DNA of 64,000 nucleotides from Erpobdella octoculata (GCA_963978895.1 OZ022242.1:990819-1054818); one strand, 5' to 3'. Counted from the first letter of the stretch, positions 12,503 to 26,668 are shown. The notes: generated by a model not told the origin, from the sequence alone. Translations and numbers: made by a program.

Positions 12503-12925
12503 GCCGTCATCATCATCATCATCATTGCCGTCATCATTATCGTCGTCGTCGTCGTCATCAAATGTATAAAAGAATTTAAAAAATAGAGAGTAAAAAAATA
12601 TTCTTAATAAACCGCTTTCAGACTCTACACGATATCAAGGAAAGACCAGTCAAAGGTAAAGTTCAACTCCGCCATCGGCTCAGCCGCTGCAGCGACCGGC
12701 AACTCAGGCGCCGGCGACGTCGACATCGCCGGAAGTAGGAACCTAACCGGAAGTGGAAAGGTGGCCTGCTCGTTCGACAACGACGAATCTCATCCGGGGC
12801 CCATCTTCCTGGGTCACGTGGTCAACAGGAGCTATAAATATCGCTGGCTAGTAGCAGGGGCGACCGTCATTTTCTGCATGACAGTCGTCGTCATAGTTTC
12901 TGTTGCCTATAGCAACATACGCTGA
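500..12925 (+). CDS. Unrecognised single-pass membrane protein with at least four tandem copies of a degenerate domain (3' part, 7 exons)
   Basis: Exons 500-676, 771-910, 1151-1384, 5928-6245, 10868-11188, 12202-12310 and 12622-12925 have GT-AG borders, and every junction keeps the reading phase; together they code about 534 residues ending in TGA at 12923-12925. The first exon starts mid-codon, so the N terminus lies upstream of the window. I do not recognise the family. A module recurs: a helix of the form [48 protein letters not shown], then a strand-like segment (SCETI, AIETI, NAETV), then an Arg-hydrophobic segment ([30 protein letters not shown]). The last exon has one hydrophobic helix ([20 protein letters not shown]) followed by about six residues, so most of the protein is probably extracellular or lumenal. 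Exon 4 carries an acidic Asp/Glu run. Exon structure is well supported; function is unknown. Confidence 0.8.
1681..1860. repeat. 20-bp minisatellite, about 9 copies
   Basis: The unit is close to AGTTGATCAATTATTGAATC, repeated with few substitutions inside the intron of the first gene. It decays into single-copy AT-rich sequence after 1860. Confidence 0.85.
2161..2290. repeat. CA-rich microsatellite
   Basis: Runs of CA and ACAC interrupted by GGACA and GCAGG; the long ORFs over it on both strands are repeat translations. Confidence 0.8.
2745..3070. repeat. TTGTTGCGTTGTTT minisatellite
   Basis: Tandem units of about 15-16 bp mixing TTGTTGCG and TTGTTTTG. Translations in either direction (Gln/Asn/Thr or Cys/Val/Leu rich) are artefacts of the repeat. 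Confidence 0.85.
3500..3860. repeat. GT-rich degenerate repeat
   Basis: Irregular units like TGTGTATCCTTGTATG, coding nonsense Cys/Val/Tyr ORFs in all three frames, so not a gene. Confidence 0.75.
4001..4060. repeat. GAT microsatellite
   Basis: Runs of GATGAT and GACGAT, intronic. Confidence 0.8.
4333..4594. mobile_element. hAT-like MITE inserted in an ATC microsatellite
   Basis: A 262-bp element with imperfect inverted termini: left CATTGGCGTAGCGTAAC, right (reverse complement) CAGTGGCGTGGCGTGGG. TCATCACC occurs directly before and after it, as expected for the 8-bp target duplication of the hAT superfamily. The flanks are ATC repeat, so part of the match could be chance. No transposase is coded; this is a non-autonomous copy. 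Confidence 0.65.
4595..4790. repeat. ATC/GTC microsatellite
   Basis: The continuation of the ATC repeat that the MITE interrupts (left part about 4290-4332), ending in CGT/CGA triplets. Confidence 0.85.
5240..5660 (+). pseudogene. Degenerate C-terminal end of a non-LTR retrotransposon ORF
   Basis: Around 5440-5620, in different frames, the sequence resembles the end of LINE ORF2 proteins: a segment like [20 protein letters not shown], then [16 protein letters not shown], which recalls the Cys-rich 'C-x2-C-x5-HSRIGL' tail of such elements. Frames are broken by several stops and shifts. The assignment rests on family memory and is tentative. Confidence 0.35.
6246..6535. repeat. GAT/GAC microsatellite starting at a 5' splice site
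   Basis: The intron after exon 4 begins GTGAGTGCAGTACTAGTGGT, and the triplet repeat starts about 16 bases into it, running for some 270 bases. The open frame through it (poly-Asp) is read-through from the exon and is probably not translated, because GTGAGT is a good donor and its phase matches the next exon. Confidence 0.85.
6536..7125. other. Intron sequence without recognisable feature
   Basis: AT-rich intron DNA of the first gene. Short ORFs are present but no splice-phase-compatible exon or repeat family was recognised. Confidence 0.4.
7126..7291. repeat. Two direct repeats of about 55 bp flanking a 57-bp inverted-repeat arm
   Basis: The segment from GTTTTTGAAATTGAAC to AATCTATTTA occurs at about 7126-7181 and again at 7236-7291 with few differences. 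The stretch between them is the left arm of the perfect 57-bp inverted repeat. Confidence 0.8.
7182..7238. repeat. Left arm of a 57-bp perfect inverted repeat
   Basis: Starts GAACTAGAACTAGTGGTTCC. It equals the reverse complement of 7974-8030 at all 57 positions by hand comparison. Confidence 0.9.
7615..7935. mobile_element. hAT-type non-autonomous element with perfect 8-bp target duplication
   Basis: The termini are CAGGGGCGCAACTAG and CTGGTTGCGCCCCTG, nearly perfect inverted repeats, flanked on both sides by CGTTAGTC (7607-7614 and 7936-7943). Length is 321 bp and no transposase is coded. Inside is a second partial inverted repeat (ACTATCTTCAG and CTGAAGATAGT). It lies between the arms of the 57-bp inverted repeat. 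Confidence 0.85.
7974..8030. repeat. Right arm of the 57-bp perfect inverted repeat
   Basis: Mate of 7182-7238; the two arms are about 735 bp apart with the hAT-type element between them. Confidence 0.9.
8031..9184. other. Intron sequence without recognisable feature
   Basis: AT-rich DNA with a C-rich patch at 8520-8570 (CCCCACTCCATC). No exon fitting the phase of the flanking exons was found. Confidence 0.4.
9185..9712 (+). pseudogene. 5'-truncated, frameshifted LINE reverse transcriptase C terminus
   Basis: The translation contains [17 protein letters not shown], then [20 protein letters not shown] and DLIEQFKIV, the typical end of Jockey/CR1/I-like reverse transcriptases ('QRRATK...YE.RL..LGL..L..RR.R.DLI..FKI'). 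Two frame changes are seen: an in-frame stop before the KKKSDIN segment, and a shift near 9530 so that [13 protein letters not shown] and VNAFKDRIS continue in another frame. The 5' part of the element is absent. It is a dead fragment inside the intron of the first gene. Confidence 0.8.
9745..9940. repeat. Tandem direct repeat of about 90-115 bp, two copies
   Basis: TTTTGATTCTTACAACAAA through TATAATTTTGTTATTA recurs as TTTTGATTCTTACGACAA through TATAATTTTGTTATTA with some deletions. Confidence 0.65.
10455..10720. other. Possible transposon tail ending in CGACAGACAGACGG
   Basis: The segment TGCCAAATTTCAGCTCGATAGG followed by a GACAGACAGACGG run resembles dispersed tails common in invertebrate genomes. 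It is low-confidence pattern recognition; no boundaries or target duplication were found. Confidence 0.25.
11340..11530. repeat. GAT/GAC microsatellite
   Basis: A triplet repeat in the intron following exon 5 of the first gene. Confidence 0.8.
12004..12190. repeat. CATC/CGTC microsatellite
   Basis: Tetranucleotide repeat with a CGTC block in the middle. It ends about 20 bases before the acceptor of exon 6 (ATTCATGTTCAG) and so sits close to its pyrimidine tract. Confidence 0.85.
12311..12560. repeat. ATC microsatellite starting at a 5' splice site
   Basis: Exon 6 ends ATAAG and the intron starts GTTATTATCATCATC, so the repeat begins within 10 bases of the donor. It fills most of this 311-bp intron. 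Confidence 0.85.
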
Positions 12926-14375
12926 AGCCGAAGAAATTCCGAAGCGACGGAACGAGATGGGAAGGTTAGATGGAAGCGGAAGAGGCACTAAGAGGCGGAG
13001 CTGACTCTTTAATTGTAGCGCTCTCTTTTCCTCTCTTTCTCTCTCTTTCGCTCTCTTTTTCTCTCTCTTTCTCTCTCTCTCGTTCTCTTTTCTTTTTCCA
13101 TATTCCATCCCATCTCTCTTTCTCATCATACGAATTTCTCTGTTTTTCTTTCTTATTTACTTTCTCCACCTTATAAGTGCTGGAAAAGTCAGCATTCCCG
13201 AGCGCGTGCTAGCTTCTCGTAGCTCCGAGGCCTCTCGCTACACGAGAGCACTTGTGTTCGGATGACCTTTGAACTTGGCTGCACTTCGTGGTTATTATCG
13301 CCTCAGGGATGCCGGAGACGAATACTTACTTCATTTTCCGCACTCTCACGACAACTCTATGAACTGTGCTTATCTCAACTTTCATGACAGCTACACCCAT
13401 TACCAGCCCTACTCAAGCTGTTGCTACCACGGCTGTTGCGGTATTAGTACTACCGGCAGCTAATAGCTAATACGCCATTTTTGTACGCTGTAATTTTCAG
13501 TACCTCGATGGTACGACTGTAATTTAAAATACCTTGATTGTGCGACGGTAACTTTGAAGACCTTGATTTAACGACTGTAATTTCGAATACGCCGATTGTA
13601 TGACGGGGATTACGTTACCCTTGATTGTAACTGCTGATGCTGTTAACAGTTTACGACGTTTATGACAGATCTACGGCCGTCACTGCGTTCAGCGCAGCGT
13701 ATAATGAGCATCCGGGATGATTTAAATACCCGAATTACCTGTCGTCTGTCACACCTGGTCGCCCTGCAAGATCAGGTAGGAGAGGGGGGGTGGAGAAGAG
13801 AAGAACTTGGAAGATGCCGAAGAGGTCTGCCATAAACAATGCGTCACGCATATCTGCTTGAGCTAAGCCAACCATCTGAGCTAGATTACCTGACAGTTCT
13901 CCTACAGGCTGTGTCACCTTGCCAATACTACTACTACTAGTACTGTCGGTAGTATCACCATATGAGTACCAGCTACACGCCAACCGCAACCGCTATTATT
14001 CAGACGTCAACTACTACTATCACCACCACCATCTCGACTATTATTAGGTACTAGTTTTACTAAGACCGCGACTACTATCATAACCAGCGTCGTTCGCGAT
14101 ACGTCCTGGTCGGCGCTCGGTCATTTTTAATAAGACGGCCGGAAAGCATTAAAATAACGATCACGTGACATGAATAATTAATCAGGTCGGGTGTGTCTAT
14201 TTATAGCGCCTGTACAAGTTTAAAACATAAAGCATCTACCTACTACATTACTACATCGATGTAGCAGTAAAATAAATATAAAAAAAAACTCCACAATGTC
14301 TCATTCTTAAGACATAAAACTCTCAATGTTACGAAGCCGTACGTATCCACTTACCCATATATACATACATAAATA
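12926..14375. other. 3' flank of the first gene
   Basis: Includes a CT-rich tract at 13013-13100 and single-copy DNA with short ORFs on both strands. AATAAA occurs at about 14270, but I cannot say whether it is the polyadenylation signal. No further gene recognised. Confidence 0.4.
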
Positions 14376-14379
14376 CAGA

Positions 14380-14912
14380 CATACATACATACATACATAC
14401 ATACATACATACATACATACATACATACATACATACATACATACATACATACATACATACATACATACATACATACATACATACATACATACATACATAC
14501 ATACATACATACATACATACATACATACATACATACATACATACATACATACATACATACATACATACATACATACATACATACATACATACATACATAC
14601 ATACATACATACATACATACATACATACATACATACATACATACATACATACATACATACATACATACATACATACATACATACATACATACATACATAC
14701 ATACATACATACATACATACATACATACATACATACATACATACATACATACATACATACATACATACATACATACATACATACATACATACATACATAC
14801 ATACATACATACATACATACATACATACATACATACATACATACATACATACATACATACATACATACATACATACATACATACATACATACATACATAC
14901 ATACATACATAC

Positions 14913-14943
<31 letters not shown>

Positions 14944-15512
14944 CATACATACATACATACATACATACATACATACATACATACATACATACATACATAC
15001 ATACATACATACATACATACATACATACATACATACATACATACATACATACATACATACATACATACATACATACATAAATACATACATACATACATAC
15101 ATACATACATACATACATACATACATACATACATACATACATACATACATACATACATACATACATACATACATACATACATACATACATACATACATAC
15201 ATACATACATACATACATACATACATACATACATACATACATACATACATACATACATACATACATACATACATACATACATACATACATACATACATAC
15301 ATACATACATACATACATACATACATACATACATACATACATACATACATACATACATACATACATACATACATACATACATACATACATACATACATAC
15401 ATACATACATACATACATACATACATACATACATACATACATACATACATACATACATACATACATACATACATACATACATACATACATACATACATAC
15501 ATACATACATAC
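14380..15512. repeat. 1.13-kb ACAT microsatellite with two interruptions
   Basis: About 283 copies of ACAT, broken only by a C-to-T-like change (ACTTACAT) near 14912 and ATAAATAC near 15080. The very long ORFs on both strands (Thr-Tyr-Ile-His and Met-Tyr-Val-Cys) are pure repeat translations. Confidence 0.97.
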
Positions 15513-17115
15513 AGGATATTTCAGCTGTTGATGTTGTTACTTCCCGACATGAATGAACCTCACAGACAGACAACCTTTTTCCCAGGCACATCCCATCTTT
15601 CATCCATTCCAGTGGGCAAGAGAATCTCATATATGCACGCTTTTTCATATCTCGTCGTCGATTTTGCGCGATAATTTCATAATTGTTGTAAAAATTAAAA
15701 CATCATCACTCTCTCATATCTATGAATGACTTGCTGAACATATATTTTATCTTTACGCGAGCCGATATTTTTGTATCCGTATTTAACCGCTACTATTTTT
15801 TAACGGCAACTTTTGATAACTGGTGTTCCGCAATATCTTCTTCTTTTTTTCTTCATTTCAAACCCGAGATATTTTATATTCCTCCTACAACAACAACAAC
15901 GCGAAGTTTCTGTGTCGTGTCTTTGCCATTTTTTTATTTTCATCATCTCTTGGTCGATTTCCAAGTTTCCCGGAAGTGACGTATGGGCTTGCGTGTGCGT
16001 GCATGTACCCGAGGCTGTATGTGTGCGTGTGTGTGTGTGTTTGTATGTTTGTTTGTTTGTGTGTGTGTGTTTGTTTGTGTGTGTGTGTCCGTGGAAATTG
16101 CAATTTTTCTGCACCTGGAACGATATCGGCCGGCAGCGAAAGAGGCGCGAAGAATATTTTCTTGTTCACTTTTTGAAGATGATTTTTTTTTGAGCGGATT
16201 AAATTCATAACTGAATTACGTTTTTATTAAATTTTACAAGATACTAATTCAATTAGCATTTTAATTTATCAAGATTTTTTATTCATATTTTAACGGTTTT
16301 AAAAATTATTTTTCAGCCTTCGTGAAATTCAACGATATTTTACAGATTTGCAATTGTTCGAGCTAAACATATATGAGAAAGCTTTATTCGTGCTTACAAG
16401 GATTTAAATTAATTAAAAATTCACATTTAATTACGTTTAATTTGTTTTTAATATCATTTATTAGCATTTATAATTATGCAGATATATGCGTTTAATCCAA
16501 TAAACTGGTTTACTGGTTGAAATATTCTGAAAGTTTTTATTGCTATCCTCTTACTAAGTAATTTGTTCTATGTTATTTTTTCTGTACCTATGTACTATTT
16601 TCTAGTTTTTCTACCTGCCTAACTTGTCATCTAACTATTTCTCTCTCTTCCTCTCTCCTCCTCTCTCTCTTTTCTCTCTCTCTCTCACTCTCTTTTTGTT
16701 GTTCAATTATTATTTTCCTCTAGGTTAGTTTTTCAGATTTTTTTCCACCATTTTTTGAAAATACATAACGTACAAATTAGTTATTTACAAGTCGGTGTAA
16801 AAAATTGAAAAAAAAAAATAAACAAATAAATAAACAAGCAAATAAATGAATAAACAAACGAAATAAGTATATAACAAATAAAACAAATCAGAAAATTAAG
16901 AAATAAACAAATAAATGAATAAACGAATAAATATATTGATAAAAAAAATAAATGAACAAGTAAACAAGGTAATAAAATAAATAAATAAGCTAAAAGCAGC
17001 TTTTCACGACCGGCACAAAGGAAACTGAAACGAGAGTGCACGAAACTTTTCAAGCGGATTTCCGAATCAACCATTAGAGGCCGATTATTCATTCCCTTTA
17101 TATTTCCTTCTTCCT

Positions 17116-17156
<41 letters not shown>

Positions 17157-17826
17157 GCTCTCTCTTTTTCTGTCTCTTTGTCTGTCTCTTTGTCTCTCTC
17201 TCATTCTCTCTTTCATTTTTTTGGTCAACCAAATTTTCCACTTTTTTTTTTACTTTTACAATTTTCTTCCTTCAGGTGAACGTACTTACTTCCTCGTCAA
17301 AAACTGAGTAAAAAAACACTTTGCGGTCCCGGTCAGATGCCTTTCAACCAGAGTATACTTCACGATTTCATGAGGTCCGGTCCGACCTGTTTTTATAGAC
17401 CTAAAACACTCATATTTGGCACAAAAGTCTTGGCCCGTCTTGATCTCAATCTCTGATCTGACCGACCCTTTTTAAACCCCTGAAATCGTATATCATCACA
17501 AATGAGACAGATCACACAGATGCGCATGATTAGAATTAAAAAGTATCATTCAACGAACAACAAATTTCAGTTGTTGAATTCTTTCTTTTTTTTTGGTTAT
17601 TAACATCTTCAGTGTGTCTTACAGTCTTCTTCTTCTTCGTAGGCAGGTAAGCAGGTAAGCAGGTAGAAGCCCATAGTTGCAGAACTCCTGTGCTGAACTG
17701 CAGACCGGTTTTCATAACATATCCTCGGCGTTACAGCTGGACTTCTTATACAGACAGTAACCTTTAAGCAATACATATGCAAACATAAAACACGTACTTA
17801 TGTGAAATACACAGTTTTTATAAGCT
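15513..17826. other. Intergenic DNA with CA/GT and CT repeats
   Basis: GT-rich at 16020-16090, AT-rich A-runs at 16790-16990 and CT repeats at 16640-16700 and 17117-17220. The ORFs there follow the repeats. No gene recognised. Confidence 0.45.
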
Positions 17827-17857
<31 letters not shown>

Positions 17858-17902
17858 GCCAGCACCACTATCGTTATCATCATCACCACACGCACTATAC
17901 TG

Positions 17903-20265
<2,363 letters not shown>

Positions 20266-20613
20266 TTTTTTTCTCTTTTTCCAGTTGTCTTTTATTATTT
20301 CATTGTTTTTCAAAAAAAATTGTGGGCACACAAAAAAGTTGACTGAGTTTGCTGTTTTAATTTAAAAATGAATTATTTATGTGCATAAAAAACACAAAGG
20401 AAATGACGAGTTAAAACAACCAAAAACACTAAAACCGTCTGATATTAATTTTTTCTCAAATTTGTAGCACTTAAGGTACCTATAAATAGTTATTTATTTT
20501 AGGGAGAACCCCACAAAATATAGAAATAAAAGATTTCTGCATCAATTTTATCGTTTAAAAACCTGTCGAACGTTAATCAATTAGTCTAAAATCGTATAAA
20601 AATTACTTAATTC

Positions 20614-21768
20614 CAGGGTTGTTAAGAGCGGTAGCGCCGCGCTACCGCTACTGTAGCGGCGCTAATTTTAAGGTAGCGGTAGCGGTAGCGGCGCTACTAT
20701 TGGCTGAGAAGATCGTTGATGGTAGCGCCGCTACATTTTTTGGCTGTTCTCAGCGCTATTCGCTACCGCTACTTTTTTTCAAAAACAAAATATGTTTTTT
20801 TTATTAATTAAGTGATTTTCAATGTATTTAGTTTTTATTTGAAGCATGCATGAAATCGGAATCTGGTTGATTGATCGACGAGCGTGAGCATCTCTTTGAA
20901 ATGTGGAATCCTTCCTGACCTTGCTAAAGCGAGCCTGTGCATCTCTTTGAAGCTTAGCAGAAGTGGTATCGGGTGTTAGTGACACTTAGTGATGTTTTGA
21001 GGTGTATGGTATCTGGCTGTCTGTTTGAGTGTGTATAAACCTACAGTTTGTACGAACAGTTGAAGGCACTTTTTTTAAACTTTTTATTCAATTGTCTTTT
21101 GCTCGTTTGATCTCAAGATCTTGACGTTATTTCTTGTCTAGTTTTATTCACTGTATGTGACGAATAAAATTGCTGTATATTACAGCAATTTCTTCTACAA
21201 GCTTGTTGATTGCTCGAGGCATGAGTGTCTTTGAAACGTGACCCCTTGGTGTTAAATGACCACTGCCATGCGTGATGCTTTGAAGTGTTTGTGGCCTTTG
21301 GTGAATGAGTACATATACGGTTTACGAAAACTGAATTTAGTTTTTCTGGTGCTGTTTCAACTTTTCCTTCGTTATCGCATGCTTGCTCGAACTTTTCTAT
21401 TTCTTCGAAGTCATTTTTTCATTGTTATTTTAAGCCATTTAATTAAAAGAAAACAAACGATGGATAACGATGTTGATGATGATGATATAGAAAACAAGTC
21501 AGTTTATTAACTCTGAAGTCAACAAAAATTTGTGTTATTATTGAATGCAACGAAATGATGTTGACGTCGTATAAAAATCATATACAGGTTGTTAATGCTA
21601 CTTTGTAACTTTTTGCGAGTCCTTATCAGAGTAGCGGTAACGGTAGCGGTAGCGGTAGCGACGCTACTTATAAATTTCAGTAGCGGTAGCGGTAGCGCCG
21701 CTACTAATAAGACTGGTAGCGGTAGCGAAGAGCGGCGCTATTTTGAAAAGGTAGCGTTAACAACCCTG
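20614..21768. mobile_element. 1155-bp hAT-type element with palindromic GGTAGCG subterminal arrays
   Basis: The termini CAGGGTTGTTAA and TTAACAACCCTG are perfect inverted repeats, flanked by the same 8 bases CTTAATTC (20606-20613 and 21769-21776). About 150 bp inside each end are arrays of GGTAGCG and its palindromic form GTAGCGCCGCTAC, as expected for subterminal transposase-binding sites. I see no intact transposase; the middle has only short ORFs. A non-autonomous copy or a heavily deleted autonomous one. Confidence 0.85.
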
Positions 21769-22862
21769 CTTAATTCTTTATTTGTCTTCGGTTGTCTCGC
21801 ATATGGTTTGAAAAACTCAAGAAAACGATAATCTGAAAGCTTGAATGACATCTGGTGAATGAAAAAAAACCTAATTTATTATCAGCATATGCGTAGTTGA
21901 TCAGCATAAAGCGAATCTGCTCGCATTAGTGCATACAAAGAGGGCCATTTGTTATCAAAAATGTTAAGATAGAGTGAGAAAGAAAGGAAAAGAAAGAAAA
22001 AAGAGAGAGGGAGAGAGAGAATGAGATAGAGGGAGAGAGATAATCTGAATCAAGATCAAGCTTGTGACATTCTCTCCATTATAAATTCAAAATTGTCACT
22101 GCATCATGAGATCATGTTCGATCATGTCGCGAAGTACGATACTTCGATTGCTTTAAAAAAATTATGTTAAACGATTACTAAAGCTATTAGCTTTAATAAC
22201 AAAAAAATAAATTAATTACTTGATTATTTTTCATGCAATCTGTAAGTGGTTGTTAAACTGGAGTTTAGTGCTGGGTACCGTCCCATGATCCAACCCTTTA
22301 GCAACATGTTTTACATTTTTAATATATGAAACCTGTGTGTGGGGTCGAAGGGAGAAGGGGAAGTGAGGTTATGCTTCGTGACACCTGCGATCAAAGAAAA
22401 ATGTATATCACATGTTGACATTAATAGTGTGTTCAAACGTGTACAACAGTCAGGGTCAGACCGGCTGACTACCACTTGGCCTCCCCTGGCGTACAAAACT
22501 TTTAGCCCACGGAAGCAGGGTGGAAGTGAAACCTAATCTTTCCAAAAATATCCATGACCGACTATGGATGAAATGCTAAATCAATTATTTTTATTAATTT
22601 AAAAAAAACGTTGATCTACCAGCCTCTTTGGCTATTCCCAGTCAGCCAAGCAGACCAGTCCTCGGCCTGATAGCAGTACAAACCCACACTTGTATGTGCG
22701 TAATTCATTCATAAGTCGTGATGAATATGCAGCAGTATTTTATACAGTACAGTACAGTACAGTACGTATACTTTAGTCATCTCACCTGAATAGGGTATAT
22801 TCAATCTCTTTCACACTCTCTCACTTTTCTCTTTCTTTCTTTCTTTCTCTCTCTCTCTTTCT

Positions 22863-22913
<51 letters not shown>

Positions 22914-23320
22914 TTCTCTCTTTCGTTAACATGATGGGGCAAGCCCTCACTACCTAAAAGCCTCAAACACCTTGGCGCGCTCAGGATAGCGCAAGATGCC
23001 GATGATGATGAAAGGTAGCATGCGTCGATCGTTGACTCCGCGCATTCAGCTCACCTGTCTCTCTGTAGGTGGAACTGAAGCAATACAGGTACGTGCCAGA
23101 AGTAATGGAAGGAAAGAGAGAGAGAGAAAGAGGAGAAAGAAAGAGGGAGAAAATGGGGTGGAGAGAGAAAGGAAAAGGGAGGGGGAGAGGAAGCACCGAG
23201 ATCCATAATGCAGTCATATCGACACAGTTCGATGAGCTTGTACAAATAGAAACACATAATGTTGCGTACACTCTTGCACGCAAACGCGTATACGTCACCT
23301 GAACATCCGTTGATCTTCTC
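21769..23320. other. Intergenic DNA with CT/GA repeats
   Basis: GA-rich at 21970-22050, CT-rich at 22840-22925 and GA-rich at 23105-23190. One possible orphan exon on the minus strand near 22955-23055 is discussed under findings. Confidence 0.4.
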
Positions 23321-23332
23321 ATAATAGGTCCT

Positions 23333-23711
23333 CCCATAACAGATCGTTACAAAAGAGATCCTCGCATAACAAAACTTTACATAACAAATCCTCGCATAAC
23401 AAATCCTCACATAACAAATCCTCACATAAAAAATCCTCGAATAACAAAACTTCACATAACAAATCCTCACATAACAAATCCTCACATAACAAATCCTCAC
23501 TTAACAAATCCTCACATAACAAATCCTCACATAACAAATCCTCACATAACAAATCCTCACATAACAAATCCTCACATAACAAATCCACACATAACAAATC
23601 CTCACATAACAAATCCTCACATAACAAATCCACACATAACAAATCCTCACATAACAAATCCTCACATAACAAATCCACACATAACAAATCCTCACATAAC
23701 AAATCCTCACT
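23333..23711. repeat. 15-bp minisatellite, about 25 copies
   Basis: The unit is ACATAACAAATCCTC with variants in the last four bases. The ORFs over it are repeat translations. Confidence 0.95.
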
Positions 23712-23712
23712 A

Positions 23713-23864
23713 GTGTACCGCACGGATCGGGCCTTGATTTTAGGGCTTTCGATCGGGCCGTATCGGGTCGAGTTTGAAATTAAGCCTGGGCCTAAAAACT
23801 TGGTCTATGGAACGACCCGGGCAGGGCCGAGTTCTCGACGGGCCGATCCGCGAAAAACCAGCCC
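23713..23864. other. Small GC-rich element between two minisatellites
   Basis: Contains CGGATCGGGCC near the left edge and GGCCGATCCGCG near the right edge in inverted orientation, plus other CGGGCC motifs. It may be a degenerate MITE; target duplications were not found. Confidence 0.35.
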
Positions 23865-24056
23865 GTACAGTACTCTAATCCTTGCGTACAGTACTCTAAT
23901 TCTTGCGTACAGTACCCTAATCCTTGCGTACAGTACTCTAATTCTTGCGTACAGTACCCCAATCCTTGCGTACAGTACCCTAATCCTTGCGTACAGTACT
24001 CTAATTCTTGCGTACAGTACCCCAATCCTTGCGTACAGTACCCTAATCCTTGCGTA
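23865..24056. repeat. 21-bp minisatellite, about 9 copies
   Basis: The unit is GTACAGTACCCTAATCCTTGC, with TCTAATTC variants alternating. It is not related in sequence to the 15-bp array just before it. Confidence 0.95.
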
Positions 24057-24875
24057 AGAAATTCTCACATTACAGATACCCGCGTAACAGATCATCACAT
24101 AACACTTAAAAAGTTTCACAAAACTTTGAAAAACTCAACGTGGGGTTTTTCCGTTTTGTGGTCATTTTATTTCTATACGTCTATAAATAACTTCGCAGGA
24201 AAGCAGCTAAGTAACCATTTTATACTTAATATGAGGTAGAGTATGAAGAATATTTTTTTTTTTGCAAAAATCGAAATAGGACTATCAGCGGCTCTTATGA
24301 ATTCATGCCTGCTGCCTGCTCCACAAACGACCGAACGGTACAGAAGATATTTTGATAACATTTCAACTTGTTAGTAATTTAATTAGTAAGAACTAATTGC
24401 AGTAAATTTAATTCGGTGGGGTTAAAGAAATTGAGTTTGTGACACATAATATTGCAACATTTCTACCGGGAGCGGTAGATGTCTCCTTAACGTACATTTC
24501 GTACCTACATGGTATTCACTTCTTATTTCTGTGTATATATGATTAAGTGAATGTGTGTACAAATAACATCATGAATACGTAATATACCTGTACTCACGTA
24601 CATTTTTAAGCATAATACCTATGTATATATTTATATATGTGTGCCTGTGATTATATATGTGCGTGTGTGCACAAGGTATAAAAGATTGAAAAATGCTTAT
24701 TGGTCGGTTTGCTTCTTGTTTACTTTCATCATTTAACGAATAATATAACGACGTAAATATATTTAATTTTTTTTACAATTATTTAAAATCATAAATAAAC
24801 TAATGGTAATAAAATAATTAATGATCTGTCTGTAACTAACGTTATCGGTAATTATAAAATGCGTTACGCTGTGAG
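24057..24875. other. AT-rich intergenic DNA
   Basis: No coding, RNA or repeat feature recognised. Confidence 0.4.
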
Positions 24876-24877
24876 AA

Positions 24878-24956
24878 ATCGTACGAGACAAACAAACGTC
24901 ACGCTATGAGACTGCTTCACAAGCGTCTCTCTCTCTCTCTCTCTCTTTCTCTTTCT

Positions 24957-25018
<62 letters not shown>

Positions 25019-25149
25019 CTGTCTCTCGCTCTCTCTCTGTCTTTTAAATTCTTTTAACTTTCTCATTCTTTCTTTTTCTGTGTTTGTGAGTCTGTCTGTC
25101 TGTCGTACGAGACAAACAAACGTCACGCTATGAGACTGCTTCACACGCG

Positions 25150-25180
<31 letters not shown>

Positions 25181-25276
25181 CTGTCTCTCGCTCTCTCTCT
25201 CTGTCTTTTAAATTCTTTTAACTTTCTCATTCTTTCTTTCTTTTTCTGTGTTTGTGAGTCTGTCTGTCTGTCTGTG
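24878..25276. repeat. Tandem duplication of a segment of about 200 bp carrying CT repeats
   Basis: TCGTACGAGACAAACAAACG, the GAGACTGCTTCACA segment, a CT tract, TTTTAAATTCTTTTAACTTT and GTGAGTCTGTCTGTC occur twice in the same order. The copies differ mainly in CT-tract length. Confidence 0.85.
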
Positions 25277-25299
25277 ACGTAACAGTGGAAACGTCGCGT

Positions 25300-26290
<991 letters not shown>

Positions 26291-26296
26291 CCATAC

Positions 26297-26668
<372 letters not shown>

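Noticed and set aside
14326..15648. Very long ORFs of 380-440 codons on both strands
   Set aside because: Pure translation of the ACAT tetranucleotide repeat; length not divisible by three keeps all frames open.
23300..23720. Regular repeat units that might suggest a CRISPR array
   Set aside because: Units are contiguous 15-bp repeats without spacers in a eukaryotic intergenic region; it is a minisatellite.
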